NCBI GenBank assembly: GCA_012523095.1 | Contig: JAAYJE010000114.1 | Coordinates: 1 to 64,000, forward strand | Reading direction: 5' to 3' | Length of the DNA: 64,000 nucleotides | From: Actinomycetota bacterium | Lineage (GTDB): Bacteria > Actinomycetota > Thermoleophilia > RBG-16-64-13 | Part shown: positions 8,339 through 18,306 of the stretch, one piece after another | Numbering within the stretch: position 1 is the stretch's first letter | Layout of the letters: every line of letters begins with the position of its first letter | Translations under genes and position numbers: made by a program | Notes under the pieces: model-generated | The model's input: only the letters and a program-made list of their open reading frames with translations | Databases searched by the model: none | What the model was told of the DNA's origin: nothing

Positions 8339-8824
8339 ATGACAGACATGCTTGACGAAACGGCGGCCGACGGGGCCGCCGGAAGGGCCATCGACCGGAT
8401 CGTCGACAAGCCTACGCCCGATCTCGCGAGCCTGGCTCGGCGAGGGCGCCTGCGCCCCGCTGAGGGAGAGGCCGCCCTGGAGGTCATCCGTGACCGCGCC
8501 CGTTTGGCGGCGGCGGCGGCGGTGGATATGAAGGCCGACGAGGTCAAGATCCTCGACATGCACGAATTGGTCACCTATACGGATTACTTGGTTCTTTGCA
8601 CGGGCCGCAACCCCCGTCTGACCAAACGTATCGCGGAGGAGATCGCCTTCAGGTTGAAGGACCAGGAGACGGTGATGCCCGGCGGCTCGGAGGGCACGGC
8701 CTCAGGCGACTGGGTCTTGCTTGACTATCTGGACTTCGTTGTTCATATCTTCACGCCTGAAGCGCGTGAGTTCTACCGGCTCGACGTGCTGTGGAAACAG
8801 GCGCCGGTGGAGACGGTGGGGTAG
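8339..8824 (+). CDS. rsfS: Ribosomal silencing factor RsfS (Iojap/YbeB)
   Basis: RsfS binds ribosomal protein L14 on the large subunit and blocks subunit joining under poor nutrition. Residues 50-161 carry the family pattern: VDMKADEVKILDM, TDYLVLCTGRNPR, the G-S-E-G-x-x-S-G-D-W-V-L-L-D-Y segment and VVHIFTPEAREFY. An extra N-terminal stretch of about 45 residues (acidic, then R-R-G-R-L) is not part of the usual domain. The ATG at 8339 follows AAGAGGAG. In many genomes nadD precedes rsfS; here a sugar-kinase homologue does. A tRNA-Ala promoter lies just downstream. Confidence 0.92.
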   Translation: MTDMLDETAADGAAGRAIDRIVDKPTPDLASLARRGRLRPAEGEAALEVIRDRARLAAAAAVDMKADEVKILDMHELVTYTDYLVLCTGRNPRLTKRIAEEIAFRLKDQETVMPGGSEGTASGDWVLLDYLDFVVHIFTPEAREFYRLDVLWKQAPVETVG

Positions 8825-8878
8825 GGCCGGAAGGGGCGTTGGAGAGCAGTTCGGAAGCGGGTTCCCGATCGCCTTTGG

Positions 8879-8907
8879 TTGCGCGAAACCGCCGCAGAGG
8901 CTATAAT
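8879..8907 (+). promoter_or_regulatory. Promoter of tRNA-Ala
   Basis: TTGCGC (8879-8884), a 17-base spacer and a perfect TATAAT (8902-8907) lie 14 bases before the mature tRNA end. Confidence 0.7.
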
Positions 8908-8921
8908 CCGTGACCGCCCGT

Positions 8922-8994
8922 GGGGGTATAGCTCAGTTGGGAGAGCGCGACGCTGGCAGCGTTGAGGCCAGGGGTTCGAGTCCCCTTACCTCCA
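8922..8994 (+). tRNA. tRNA-Ala (anticodon GGC)
   Basis: A complete cloverleaf. The acceptor GGGGGTA pairs with TACCTCC and includes the G3:U70 pair that identifies alanine tRNA. The anticodon loop CTGGCAG gives GGC, the T-arm is AGGGG-TTCGAGT-CCCCT and the discriminator is A. The final CCA is not encoded (ACCT follows). Confidence 0.95.
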
Positions 8995-9236
8995 CCTCAT
9001 GGATGGGAGTCTCGTGATCCGGGGCTCCCTCAGTGTATGGTGAAGAGCTGCGACTATCACCATCATCGCAAGTCTAGTCGCGGACATCCGTCTGGCAACA
9101 GCGGTGTTCGGCGCCGTCTGTCCGATCTAACCGTGGGGCCTGGTCGCCTCAGTCACCGTGATCCGCGGTCGCCTGTGACCCTGGTAAAGTGTGCGGCGGC
9201 GTATCTCATCGCCTAGAGGAAGACGAGGACATCATC
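8995..9236 (+). other. Intergenic stretch with no recognised gene
   Basis: Between tRNA-Ala and the next gene there is no convincing coding frame. GGGAG...CTCCC (9006-9030) and CGGACA...TGTCCG (9078-9125) could fold, but neither is followed by a T-run. TAAAGT at 9184-9189 is a possible -10 for the following gene. Confidence 0.4.
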
Positions 9237-9845
9237 GTGAACGGCGGCCCACCTTTCTATACGAGTCGCGGGGCGCAGCCGCGGCCCGTCTCGTCCTCTG
9301 TCGCGGGCCGCTCTTCGTGGCGCGGGTCGATGATCCTCGTGGCCGTCATGTTCGGATGGATGATCCTGGTATTCATCCTCGCGGCGGCTGTGGCACCGCT
9401 CGACGCGAACATCGAGGTCCCCGTCGACATCGGCAAGGGCGTGATCGTGACTCCCGCAGACGGTTGGTATTCGGCGGAGAAGGTCTGGGACGTGGGATCC
9501 GGCGGCCTCTCCCTGCAGAAGTCAGGCGTGTATGTGGCGTTTGTCGTTGAGGACTACTCCGGGAGCAATGACGAACTGCTGAGCGAGCAGTTGGCCGCTT
9601 TGGAGGAAGACTTCCAGTCGCTCCGGATCTTGCCCGCCGGCCCTATCTTAGTGGCTCGTGACGTACCTGGTCTTGTCGCCCTGTTCTCGGGTACATCAAA
9701 ATACTGGGGCTCCGAGAACGAGCTGGTGGTGGCCACCACCGGGGGGATGGGGGTAGTCATGCTGGCTACGGCGTCGAAGGGGCAGTTGGACCAGGTGCAG
9801 GGCGACATCAAGACCATGCTGGACACATTGGTGGTACCCCGATGA
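9237..9845 (+). CDS. Membrane-anchored protein of unknown function, coupled to a PrsW-type protease
   Basis: The 202-residue product has a short disordered N-terminus rich in Ser, Arg and Pro, one transmembrane segment at about residues 32-54 (MILVAVMFGWMILVFILAAAV) and an extracytoplasmic domain of about 145 residues. That domain has alternating strands and a helix (ELLSEQLAALEEDFQSLRI). I recognise no family. I chose the GTG at 9237, preceded by GAGGAAGACGAGG; the frame is open back to an ATG at 9189. Its last four bases overlap the ATG of the next gene, a putative intramembrane protease, so the two probably work together. Confidence 0.6.
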   Translation: MNGGPPFYTSRGAQPRPVSSSVAGRSSWRGSMILVAVMFGWMILVFILAAAVAPLDANIEVPVDIGKGVIVTPADGWYSAEKVWDVGSGGLSLQKSGVYVAFVVEDYSGSNDELLSEQLAALEEDFQSLRILPAGPILVARDVPGLVALFSGTSKYWGSENELVVATTGGMGVVMLATASKGQLDQVQGDIKTMLDTLVVPR

Positions 9846-11008
9846 ACGGGTCCGCGAGCGACACAAGCCTCGGAGTGACGGCCTCTCCCCGACTTACTCA
9901 TCAGTTCGCATTCTGGCTGTTCATCATGCTGTTGGCAGGCAGCATGATGGTGGTCGGTCTGGAGCAGATGGCCTACCTGGGGTTGTACCCAGGGGCCTGG
10001 TTGCTCTCTGTGGTGCTCCTCGCAGCCACCGCCGTCCCGGCGGGGCTTATCATCTACCGCTTTGATCAGTTCGAGCCGGAACCCGTCTCGATGATCGCCA
10101 TCGCGCTGATCTGGGGCGGGGTGATCGCTTTGACCTTCGCCTCGGTCGCCAACTCGGCCATGCTCAGTTTTCTACAACACGTGATGCCGGCCCTCACGGT
10201 GGATTCTTGGGGGGCGGCTATCGTGGCGCCCGTCAACGAGGAGCTGTACAAGGGGGCCGGGTTGGTGCTCATGTACCTGATGGCTCGAGCGGAGTTCGAC
10301 GGGCTCATGGACGGCTTGATCTACGGGGCCATGATCGGCTTAGGCTTCCAGGTGGTGGAGAACATCCAATATTTCATGCTCGCGGCGTCGGAATCAGCCG
10401 GGGGTGAGATCGGCGCGGTGGTGAGCATGTATTTCCTCCGCGTGGTCCTCTCGGGACTCTACAGCCACGTGCTGTTCAGCGGCCTCATGGGATTCGGCTT
10501 CGCCTACTTCGTGACCCGCAAAGGGCAGGAACCCCTCACTAAGCGCCTGGGCGTCTTTGCGCTGTTCGCGGCGGCGTCATGGGCGGCGCACTTCGTGTGG
10601 AACTCACCCTGGCTGGAGTCGCTCACGGGAGGGGACGCTGCGTCGCTTACGTTGGGCATCATCATCAAGGGCCTGCCGTTCCTGGTCTTCCTTGCCATTC
10701 TTGCCATGTTCGCCCGACGGCGTGAGGGGAAGGCCTTTGCCCGGCTGATGGCGGGAGAGGTCGGCACGGACACCGTGACCAAGGAGGAATTCCAGATTCT
10801 GCGAAGCGGGCGACGGCGACGTAGGATGCTGCGGCAGGTCAGAAGTGCGAGAGGTCCCGTGGCGCGCGCGATCTTGAAACGGCTCATGCGGGAGCAGATG
10901 AACCTGGCCCTCTTCCACGGCAAGGTGGAGTCGGCCGATCACCCGGCTTTGGAGGCTCAGCGGAATGTCGTCCGGGGTTTGAGAGCGCAGCTCAACGCTC
11001 TCAGTTGA
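9842..11008 (+). CDS. PrsW-family intramembrane metalloprotease
   Basis: This multi-pass protein (388 residues) belongs to the PrsW group, whose Bacillus member cuts the anti-sigma factor RsiW. The hallmark E-E-x-x-K motif is in APVNEELYKGAGL with Glu133 and Glu134. The other conserved regions are present: GLGFQVVENIQY (about residues 160-171), YSHVLFSG (near 204) and AAHFVWN (near 248). A charged cytoplasmic tail of about 100 residues follows the last membrane segment. The four-base overlap with the single-pass protein upstream makes that protein a candidate substrate or partner. No sigma or anti-sigma gene is adjacent. Confidence 0.82.
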   Translation: MNGSASDTSLGVTASPRLTHQFAFWLFIMLLAGSMMVVGLEQMAYLGLYPGAWLLSVVLLAATAVPAGLIIYRFDQFEPEPVSMIAIALIWGGVIALTFASVANSAMLSFLQHVMPALTVDSWGAAIVAPVNEELYKGAGLVLMYLMARAEFDGLMDGLIYGAMIGLGFQVVENIQYFMLAASESAGGEIGAVVSMYFLRVVLSGLYSHVLFSGLMGFGFAYFVTRKGQEPLTKRLGVFALFAAASWAAHFVWNSPWLESLTGGDAASLTLGIIIKGLPFLVFLAILAMFARRREGKAFARLMAGEVGTDTVTKEEFQILRSGRRRRRMLRQVRSARGPVARAILKRLMREQMNLALFHGKVESADHPALEAQRNVVRGLRAQLNALS

Positions 11009-11104
11009 TCCACAGGATCCGGCCCCTGCTATACACTCCGTGCCGGTGAAACCGCTACTTCGGCGCCTTTAATCGCCCACGGCTCTACCATCCGGCCCAC
11101 CTGC

Positions 11105-11110
11105 TAGAAT
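11105..11110 (+). promoter_or_regulatory. -10 element for uvrA
   Basis: TAGAAT ends nine bases before the uvrA ATG, so the predicted transcript has a leader of only two or three bases. No clear -35 is visible, and no GAAC-N4-GTTC SOS box lies in the gap. Confidence 0.4.
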
Positions 11111-11119
11111 CCCTGTGCC

Positions 11120-14056
11120 ATGGGTGCCAACGAGATCGTCATTCTGGGGGCCCGGGAGCACAATCTCAAGGATATCTCCCTGACGCTCCCTCGGGACCGC
11201 TTCATAGCCATCACGGGTCTGTCCGGCTCGGGGAAATCGAGCCTGGCCTTTGACACCATCTACGCCGAGGGTCAACGCCGGTACGTCGAGAGCTTGTCGG
11301 CGTATGCTCGCCAGTTCCTGGGGCAGATGAGCAAGCCCGACGTGGACTCCATCGAAGGACTCTCTCCGGCCATCTCCATCGACCAGAAGACCACCTCTCG
11401 CAACCCGCGCTCCACGGTGGGCACGGTCACCGAGGTCTACGACTACCTAAGACTGCTATATGCGCGCATCGGCCGCCCGCACTGCTGGATCTGCGGCCGG
11501 CCCATCGAGGGGCAGAGCAAGGAGCAGATCGTCGACCAGATCCTGGGGTTGGAGCCCGACACGCGTTTTGTGATCAAAGCTCCTGTGGTTCGCGGCCAGA
11601 AGGGGTGGCATAAGGACGTGTTGGATCATATTCGCCAGGAGGGATTCACTAGGGTGGAGATCGATGGCACACAGTACAGCCTCGATGAGCCCCTCCCGGA
11701 TCTGGAGAAGAACGTGCGCCATGACGTGAGCATCGTCGTAGACCGTCTGGTGATGAAAGAGGGAGTGAGGCGACGGCTGTCCGACTCCGTGGAGACGGCG
11801 CTGTCGGAGGCGCAGGGGCTGATTGTGGTCGATGTATACGGCGGAAACGGTGGAACCGGCGACTCCGGTGGTCGCGGTGAAGACGTGGCCGTTGTGTCGA
11901 CCGGCCCGGGTGTTCTTACCAGCCTGCTCTTCTCTGAGAACCTGGCCTGTCCCGAGCATGGGGTATCGCTACCCGAGATGGCGCCCCGCATCTTCTCGTT
12001 CAACACACCCCACGGGGCCTGCGAGACCTGCAGCGGTCTGGGGGCTCACAGGGAGATCGACCCGGCCCTGCTGGTTGGTGATCCGTCGCTGTCGGTCGCC
12101 GAGGGGGTCTTGTTGCCTTGGAGCAACAGCGGCTCCAACTATTACGAACAGGTGATCAAGGCCATAGGCGAACGCTACGAGATCGATATGTCGACCCCCT
12201 GGGGAGAGCTGCCCACAGAAGTGCAAGACATATTCCTCTATGGGACGCAAGGCGACCGTCTCTATATCACCTGGGAGGCCAGAGGCGGCTTCAGGCGCAG
12301 TTACATGACGGATTTCGAGGGGATCGTACGCAATCTGGAGAGGCGTTATCGAGAGACGGATTCGGACTACATACGCGAGAGGATCGACCAGTACATGTCC
12401 GACCGGCCCTGTCCGGCCTGCAACGGGGCGCGGCTGAAACCGGCCTCGCTGGCGGTGCGCATCGGCGGGCTCAACATCTACGAACTAAGTCTACTGCCCG
12501 TCACCGGTGTGATGAAGTTCCTGGATGAGCTGCAACTCAACGAACGGGATCGGCTCATCGGGGCCCGGGTGCTCAAGGAGATCAAAGAGCGGCTGGCCTT
12601 CCTGGAGGCCGTAGGCGTGGGCTATCTGAGTCTTCAACGCAGTGCGGGCACCCTGTCTGGTGGAGAGGCGCAGCGCATCCGGCTGGCAACGCAGATCGGG
12701 TCCAGCCTGGTGGGGGTACTGTATATCTTGGACGAGCCTTCCATCGGTCTTCATCAGCGCGACAACCGCAAACTCATTGATACCCTCATCCGCCTTCGCG
12801 ACTTGGGGAACACAGTGATCGTGGTGGAGCACGATGAGGAAACCATACGGTCGGCGGACTTCATAGTCGACATGGGGCCGGGAGCGGGAGAGCACGGCGG
12901 AGAAGTGGTTGAGAGTGGGTCACTGGAGGACATCCTCGCTGAACCACGCTCGATCACCGGGCAGTTTCTCAGCGGTAGGCGCACCATACCGGTGCCGGCC
13001 ACGCGTCGCCCGGGTCGCAGCCGGTTCGTGGTGCGAGGGGCTCGGGAGCACAACTTGAAGGACCTGGATGTGGCCATCCCGACGGGCGCCTTCGTGTGTG
13101 TGACGGGAGTGTCGGGCTCGGGCAAGTCCACACTCGTCAACGAGATCATCTACCGCAGTCTGTCCAATCTGGTCAACCGCGTCCCGAAGCGTCCAGGAGC
13201 GCACGACGGCATAGACGGTATCGAGCAGCTGGACAAGGTCATCGCCATAGACCAGTCGCCCATCGGGCGGACGCCGCGGTCCAACCCCGCGACATACACG
13301 GGAGTCTGGGATCACATCCGCCAGCTCTACTCCCACACCCTGGAAGCCAAGGTGCGTGGGTACATGCCCGGCCGATTCAGCTTCAACGTGAAAGGAGGGC
13401 GGTGCGAGGCCTGCAAGGGTGACGGTACGCTCAAGATCGAGATGCATTTCCTACCCGACATCTACGTTCCGTGCGACGTGTGCCAAGGCAAGCGTTACAA
13501 CCGGGAGACTCTTGAGGTGCGTTTCAAGGGCAAGAACGTGGCCGAGGTGCTCGACATGAGCGTGGAGGAGGCGGTGGAATTCTTCACCAACCAGCCCAAG
13601 ATCAGGCGACGCCTGCAGACCCTGGCCGACGTAGGGCTCGGATACATAAGGCTCGGTCAGTCGTCCACCACCCTCTCGGGCGGAGAGGCGCAACGGGTGA
13701 AGCTGGCCACAGAGTTGGCCAAGATCGCCACCGGCAACACTCTCTACATCCTCGATGAGCCTACCACCGGCCTCCATTTCGCCGATATCGATAAGCTGCT
13801 GGAGGTGCTTCAGCGGCTGGTCGATTCCGGCAACACCGTACTTGTCATCGAGCATAACCTCGATGTGATCAAGTGCGCCGACTGGATAATCGACCTGGGA
13901 CCGGAGGGGGGCGACGCGGGCGGCGAGCTGGTATCCGAAGGCACGCCCGAGGATGTCTGCGCCGACCCGGGCAGTGAGACGGGCAAGGTATTGGCGCGGA
14001 TACTGTCCGTGGACGATGGGGTATTGAGCGGTAAGGGCGCGCGGGGAGCGGCATGA
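11120..14056 (+). CDS. uvrA: Excinuclease ABC subunit A
   Basis: UvrA is the damage-recognition ATPase of nucleotide excision repair and works with UvrB and UvrC. The 978 residues hold two ABC modules. Walker A motifs are GLSGSGKSS near residue 33 and GVSGSGKST near 663. Signatures LSGGEAQR occur near 512 and 852. The second zinc module (CEACKGDG to CDVCQG, residues 762-790) is complete. The first reads C-P-E-H and then C-E-T-C, so one cysteine is a histidine, a pattern I recall from other UvrA proteins. The ATG has no ribosome-binding site. uvrC lies 4 kb downstream; uvrB is outside the window. Confidence 0.97.
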   Translation: MGANEIVILGAREHNLKDISLTLPRDRFIAITGLSGSGKSSLAFDTIYAEGQRRYVESLSAYARQFLGQMSKPDVDSIEGLSPAISIDQKTTSRNPRSTVGTVTEVYDYLRLLYARIGRPHCWICGRPIEGQSKEQIVDQILGLEPDTRFVIKAPVVRGQKGWHKDVLDHIRQEGFTRVEIDGTQYSLDEPLPDLEKNVRHDVSIVVDRLVMKEGVRRRLSDSVETALSEAQGLIVVDVYGGNGGTGDSGGRGEDVAVVSTGPGVLTSLLFSENLACPEHGVSLPEMAPRIFSFNTPHGACETCSGLGAHREIDPALLVGDPSLSVAEGVLLPWSNSGSNYYEQVIKAIGERYEIDMSTPWGELPTEVQDIFLYGTQGDRLYITWEARGGFRRSYMTDFEGIVRNLERRYRETDSDYIRERIDQYMSDRPCPACNGARLKPASLAVRIGGLNIYELSLLPVTGVMKFLDELQLNERDRLIGARVLKEIKERLAFLEAVGVGYLSLQRSAGTLSGGEAQRIRLATQIGSSLVGVLYILDEPSIGLHQRDNRKLIDTLIRLRDLGNTVIVVEHDEETIRSADFIVDMGPGAGEHGGEVVESGSLEDILAEPRSITGQFLSGRRTIPVPATRRPGRSRFVVRGAREHNLKDLDVAIPTGAFVCVTGVSGSGKSTLVNEIIYRSLSNLVNRVPKRPGAHDGIDGIEQLDKVIAIDQSPIGRTPRSNPATYTGVWDHIRQLYSHTLEAKVRGYMPGRFSFNVKGGRCEACKGDGTLKIEMHFLPDIYVPCDVCQGKRYNRETLEVRFKGKNVAEVLDMSVEEAVEFFTNQPKIRRRLQTLADVGLGYIRLGQSSTTLSGGEAQRVKLATELAKIATGNTLYILDEPTTGLHFADIDKLLEVLQRLVDSGNTVLVIEHNLDVIKCADWIIDLGPEGGDAGGELVSEGTPEDVCADPGSETGKVLARILSVDDGVLSGKGARGAA

Positions 14057-15462
14057 CGGGCCGCGCCGGTTCGGCTCCGGATCAGGGCGGTTCGGGCGAG
14101 GGCCGTGCGAGTGCAGGCGCGGGCCGCGACGATGCTATGGTGGCCGCGACTACGGCTCCGGAGCGCGCATATCTCATAGCCGTGGACACGGGCGACGACG
14201 CCGGATGGAGTGCAGAGGAGTCGCTTGGCGAGCTTGGGGCATTGGTGGAGGCTGCCGGGGGCGAAGTGGTAGGCAGCGCGGTGCAACGTCGCGAGTCTGT
14301 ACACCCACTTTGGTATTTCGGTAAGGGCAAGGCTCAAGAACTGAGAGCCGCCAAGAGTGAGGCCAAGTTCACCATGCTTGTAGCCGATGACGAGCTGTCG
14401 CCGAAGCAACAGCGATCCCTTGAGGAACTCCTGAACGTGAAGGTGCTTGACCGCAGCGGAATCATCCTGGACATCTTCGCGCAACGGGCCCACACGCATG
14501 AAGGGCGCATCCAAGTGGAACTGGCTCAGCTCGAATACCAGCTGCCCCGGCTGACCCGTATGTGGACGCATCTCTCCCGCATGGGCGGGGGTATCGGTAC
14601 CCGGCGCGGTCCCGGCGAGACCCAGCTTGAGACCGACCGGCGGGTGATCCGGGAACGTATCAAGAAGACACGGAAGCGGGTGGAAGAGGTTCGGCAACGC
14701 AGGGCCACTGCGGCGCGGGCCCGCGAGCGACGACTGTTGTCTACTATGGCGATCGTCGGGTACACGAACGCCGGTAAGTCCACTCTTCTGAACGCGCTGG
14801 TCGGCGAGGGGGCGGCGGCTGTGGAGGACATGGTCTTCGCCACTCTTGACTCCACCACTCGCCGGGTGCATCTAGGCGAAGGGCAGACCGTGATAGTGAG
14901 CGACACGGTGGGTTTCATCCATAAACTGCCGCACCAACTGGTGGATGCGTTCCAGGCCACCCTTGAGGAGGTCACCCGCGCCGATGTTCTGCTGGAGGTG
15001 GTTGATCTCGCCGACCGGCACGCGGCAGAGCACCGGCGCACGGTCCGTACGGTTCTGGACGAGCTGGGGGCCGGTCACAAACCGCGCGTGGTGGTACTGA
15101 ACAAGGCCGATCTCGGTGATGGCGCAGTGGGGGCGACAAGCCGGGCTGTGCCCGGGGGGGTGTTAGGCCGTGACGACCAACATGTGGTGAGGGTATCTGC
15201 ATTGACGGGCGCCGGCATCGACGAACTGCGTACGACCATGGTGACGGTCCTGGGAGAGCTGTGGTCGGAAGTCGACTTAGCCGTGCCCTACTCCGCAGGT
15301 GAGCTCCTGGCCAGAGTGAGGAAGAGAGGTTCGGTAGAGTTCGAGTATCGGGACGAAGACGTGCGTGTGCGGGGTCGGGTGCCGCCGGGCACGGCCGCCG
15401 ATCTGCAGAAGGCCGCGGTCGCCTGGGAGCGGGCGGTGCGGACACGCAGGCCGCCCGACTAG
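14053..15462 (+). CDS. hflX: Ribosome-associated GTPase HflX
   Basis: HflX splits or rescues stalled ribosomes and binds the large subunit. The N-terminal HflX domain includes the family hallmark [16 protein letters not shown] followed by a long basic helix ([17 protein letters not shown]). The GTPase domain has G1 GYTNAGKS near residue 236, G3 DTVGF near 286 and G4 NKAD near 350. The ATG at 14053 overlaps the uvrA stop. This choice leaves an unusual 28-residue Gly/Ser/Arg tail before [16 protein letters not shown], so an internal start at 14137 is possible. The 3' end overlaps the convergent peptidase gene by four bases (CTAG). Confidence 0.94.
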   Translation: MTGRAGSAPDQGGSGEGRASAGAGRDDAMVAATTAPERAYLIAVDTGDDAGWSAEESLGELGALVEAAGGEVVGSAVQRRESVHPLWYFGKGKAQELRAAKSEAKFTMLVADDELSPKQQRSLEELLNVKVLDRSGIILDIFAQRAHTHEGRIQVELAQLEYQLPRLTRMWTHLSRMGGGIGTRRGPGETQLETDRRVIRERIKKTRKRVEEVRQRRATAARARERRLLSTMAIVGYTNAGKSTLLNALVGEGAAAVEDMVFATLDSTTRRVHLGEGQTVIVSDTVGFIHKLPHQLVDAFQATLEEVTRADVLLEVVDLADRHAAEHRRTVRTVLDELGAGHKPRVVVLNKADLGDGAVGATSRAVPGGVLGRDDQHVVRVSALTGAGIDELRTTMVTVLGELWSEVDLAVPYSAGELLARVRKRGSVEFEYRDEDVRVRGRVPPGTAADLQKAAVAWERAVRTRRPPD

Positions 15463-16517
15463 AAATACTGGTGTGCCGACTGCATGGCGGCGGCGATCAG
15501 CTCCGCGCCGTGCTCGAGGTCTTTCAACGAGAGGACTTCCACCGGTGAGTGTATGTACCTCGTGGCCACGCTCACCACGCTGCAGGGGATACCGGTCTTG
15601 GTGATGTAGATGGCCGTCGCGTCGGTGTTGCCGCCGTTGCCGACCTCCAACTGATAGGGTAAGGACGCTTCGTCGGCCGTCTCGCGTAGCCAGCGCACCA
15701 CCGGACGTGGTGCGATGATGCCGCGGCCTCCCGCATCGATGATCGTGATGCAGGGACCCTTGCCCAACACCACATGAGATTCGCTTCTAGTCACGCCGGG
15801 ATGGTCGCCTGGTATGGTCACATCGGTCGCGATGGCCACGTCGGGATCAAGGCCGTAGGCGCTGGTGCGGGCGCCCTTGAGGCCTACCTCCTCCTGCACC
15901 GTGCCCACCGCCTGGATGGTGGCTTTGACCGTCTTCTCCCGCAGAAGCCTGAGCGCCCACAGCATCATGGCACAGCCGGCCCGGTTGTCGAGGGCCTTGC
16001 CGGTGGCGAAGTCGTCGCCGAGTAGACGGAACTCGCGGTCGATGGTGACCGGCGCGCCGATATCGACACCCAAAGCGGCGGCGTGAGCGGCGCTGGTTGC
16101 TCCACAGTCGACGAACATCTCCTTCAGCTTGACCATCCGCTTGCGCTCGTCGGCGTCCATGAGGTGAGGGGGCCGTGACCCGACCACACCAGGGATGCGT
16201 CTGCCGTCCCGCGTGCAGATGAGCACCCGCTGGCTGAGGATGGTCTGGTCGAACCATCCTCCGACCGGCACGGCCCGCAGAAAGCCCTCGTCGTCGATAT
16301 GGGAGACCATCATCCCGATCTCGTCCATATGGGCGGCGATCATCACCGTTGGGCCGTCGCCCGAGCGGGTCCCGATCACGTTCCCCATCTTGTCGATGGT
16401 GACCTCGTCCACGAGGGGCTCCATCTCGGCGGTGAGAAGGGCGGCGACCTCGTCTTCATAGCCGGAAAGTCCGTGGGCGTTGGAAAGGGAGCTGAGGAGT
16501 GCGGCGATATCTTTCAT
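15459..16517 (-). CDS. M42 family metallopeptidase (aminopeptidase)
   Basis: This is a cobalt- or zinc-dependent aminopeptidase of the M42 group (glutamyl aminopeptidase, TET-like), probably acting on cytoplasmic peptides. Metal and catalytic motifs are AAHMDEIG (His63, Asp65), GKALDNRAG near residue 177 and VQEEVGLKGA near residue 209. The final metal ligand is in the I-H-S-P-V-E segment near residue 325. The ATG at 16517 gives 352 residues, standard for the family. It follows the acyl-CoA dehydrogenase gene by five bases. With a peptide importer elsewhere in the window, it may serve peptide use, but that link is an inference. Confidence 0.93.
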   Translation of the reverse strand: MKDIAALLSSLSNAHGLSGYEDEVAALLTAEMEPLVDEVTIDKMGNVIGTRSGDGPTVMIAAHMDEIGMMVSHIDDEGFLRAVPVGGWFDQTILSQRVLICTRDGRRIPGVVGSRPPHLMDADERKRMVKLKEMFVDCGATSAAHAAALGVDIGAPVTIDREFRLLGDDFATGKALDNRAGCAMMLWALRLLREKTVKATIQAVGTVQEEVGLKGARTSAYGLDPDVAIATDVTIPGDHPGVTRSESHVVLGKGPCITIIDAGGRGIIAPRPVVRWLRETADEASLPYQLEVGNGGNTDATAIYITKTGIPCSVVSVATRYIHSPVEVLSLKDLEHGAELIAAAMQSAHQYF

Positions 16518-16522
16518 GTCAT

Positions 16523-18139
16523 TCAGATCCTCGTGAGGAGTGCGTCCATGTCGGTGATGAAGTCGGCCTGCGATCGACCGTAATCGAAACCCGAAGAGTC
16601 GATTACGGCCTGTGCCTCTGACGGCGACCACTGCCCCAGCCCGAACAAGATCTCGCCCGCCACCTCCATTGCGGCCCGGCCGCAGAGTGCGGCGTTGATG
16701 CGGGCACAGAGCGCGAGGCGTTCGCCGTCGACGGGCGCGGGGTTCGCTGCTTTGGCGGTCAGTGCGGCCCCCGTTTCCGCGAGCGCCGCCAGCGTGGCCA
16801 GTCGGAACATCACGTGCTGTCGGCGGGTGGCCTTGGCCTCGTGGACGACCGTGAAGAGACGGTCGAGGAGGCGGATCACTTCGGCCGAAACGTCGGCTTT
16901 GAGATCTCCGCGACCCTGGTGGATGGAATCCAGTCGCCGGGCGAGCGTATCGTAGAAAGCGCCCTTCGACTTGACCGACTCGCGCCACCGGGAGGTACTC
17001 ACGATCAGTTGCTGGATTTCGTTGGTGCCCTCGTAGATGGTGGTGATCTTCACATCTCGTTTGATCCTCTCGACGTCATACTCCCTCACGTATCCATAAC
17101 CGCCGAGAGCCTGGATGGCGTCATCGGCGCATGCGTTGGCCGCCTCGGTTGTGTATAGCTTGGCGAGCGATCCCTCGGCTTGAAGGTCGCTCTCTCCGGA
17201 GTCCAGTCGGGTGGCGACCTCCTCGATGTAGGCTCGAGCCGCCTCGAGCCGAACCACATGAGGCAACACCAACTTGTGTGTATACCCTTGCTTCTCGATG
17301 AGTGGGGAGCCGAACTGGACCCGCTCCTTGGCGTACGCTATGACCTTCTCCAACGCGGCGGCGCCGGCACCTAGGGCGAGAGCCGCCACCATCAGCCTGG
17401 TGTAGCCGAAGACCTCGTTTGCCTGCGTGAGTCCGTGACCGGGCACTTCGCCGACCAGGTTCTCCAGTGGGACGAAGACGTCGTCGAAAATGAGGGCCGT
17501 AGTGTTGGAGTTGCGGATGCCGTGCTTCTGCTCGGGCTTACCCGCGCTGAACCCCTTGGCGCCTTTTTCCACGATGAAGAAGGACGGCCCCTCCGGCGCT
17601 TGAGCGAGCACGGTCAGAAAGTCGGCGTACCCACCATTGGAAATGAACTGTTTGTTGCCGTTCAGGCGGTAACCGATGACGACACCCTGGTCATCTGTGA
17701 CAGGGGCGGCCGAGGTCTTCAGGTTCGAAAGATTGCTGCCCGCCTCCGGCTCAGTGACTGCGTAGGCGACGATCGTTCCTTCGGCGACCCTGGCCAACCA
17801 TTTGCGTTTCTGAGCCTCCGTGGCTCCCACCAGGATGGGGTCGCTGCCCAAGTGGATGACGAGGAAGCCGGTCGCCACTCCCAGACAGACCTTGCCCATG
17901 GCCTCGGTGACGGCCGCCATGTCGCGTGCTCCGCCGCCGAGACCCCCGTACTCCTGGGGGATGAACAGTAACTGCAGGCCGATGTCCGGACCAAGCAACT
18001 CGCGTATCTCCGCCTCCGGAAACGCCTCTTCCTCATCGTAGTGACGCAGTTTTTCGGGGGCGAACATCCGGTCGCGGACCTGGGAGACCAGGTCGAGGAT
18101 CATCTGCCGTTCGTCCAGAGGTAGACCTGCAGGTGTCAC
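16523..18139 (-). CDS. Acyl-CoA dehydrogenase, long form
   Basis: This FAD enzyme oxidises acyl-CoA to the trans-2-enoyl form. Visible elements are the flavin-binding segment AYAVTEPEAGSN, FGSPLIEKQGYTH, the assembly region QALGGYGYVREYDVER, and IYEGTNEIQ near residue 405, which holds the glutamate used as base in this family. The core of about 410 residues is followed by about 130 extra helical residues, as in long-form enzymes with a C-terminal extension. I chose GTG at 18139 because GGAGG precedes it by five bases, giving 538 residues. No other beta-oxidation gene is near, so the substrate is unknown. Confidence 0.9.
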   Translation of the reverse strand: MTPAGLPLDERQMILDLVSQVRDRMFAPEKLRHYDEEEAFPEAEIRELLGPDIGLQLLFIPQEYGGLGGGARDMAAVTEAMGKVCLGVATGFLVIHLGSDPILVGATEAQKRKWLARVAEGTIVAYAVTEPEAGSNLSNLKTSAAPVTDDQGVVIGYRLNGNKQFISNGGYADFLTVLAQAPEGPSFFIVEKGAKGFSAGKPEQKHGIRNSNTTALIFDDVFVPLENLVGEVPGHGLTQANEVFGYTRLMVAALALGAGAAALEKVIAYAKERVQFGSPLIEKQGYTHKLVLPHVVRLEAARAYIEEVATRLDSGESDLQAEGSLAKLYTTEAANACADDAIQALGGYGYVREYDVERIKRDVKITTIYEGTNEIQQLIVSTSRWRESVKSKGAFYDTLARRLDSIHQGRGDLKADVSAEVIRLLDRLFTVVHEAKATRRQHVMFRLATLAALAETGAALTAKAANPAPVDGERLALCARINAALCGRAAMEVAGEILFGLGQWSPSEAQAVIDSSGFDYGRSQADFITDMDALLTRI

Positions 18140-18186
18140 ATGCACCTCCGAAGGGTGTCGAGCTGGGCCGGAAGAACAGGCGCGAA

Positions 18187-18192
18187 AGTATA
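18187..18192 (-). promoter_or_regulatory. -10 element for the acyl-CoA dehydrogenase operon
   Basis: TATACT on the minus strand, 47 bases before the GTG start. No convincing -35 is seen. A plus-strand TACACT at 18250-18255 may serve uvrC in the same gap. Confidence 0.4.
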
Positions 18193-18306
18193 ACATGGGC
18201 TCTGTATGTGCTTCGTCCGGCGTCGTCCGCCGCATCGGGCGGCCTGGGGTACACTGGAGTGACAAGAGTCCTGTCTGCAAATGGGTGAACGGCCCTACCG
18301 GCGGCG

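Noticed and set aside
11008-11119. Search for an SOS box upstream of uvrA, and likewise of uvrC (18140-18306)
   Set aside because: No GAAC-N4-GTTC sequence is present in either gap; TGAACGGCCC before uvrC does not have the second half.
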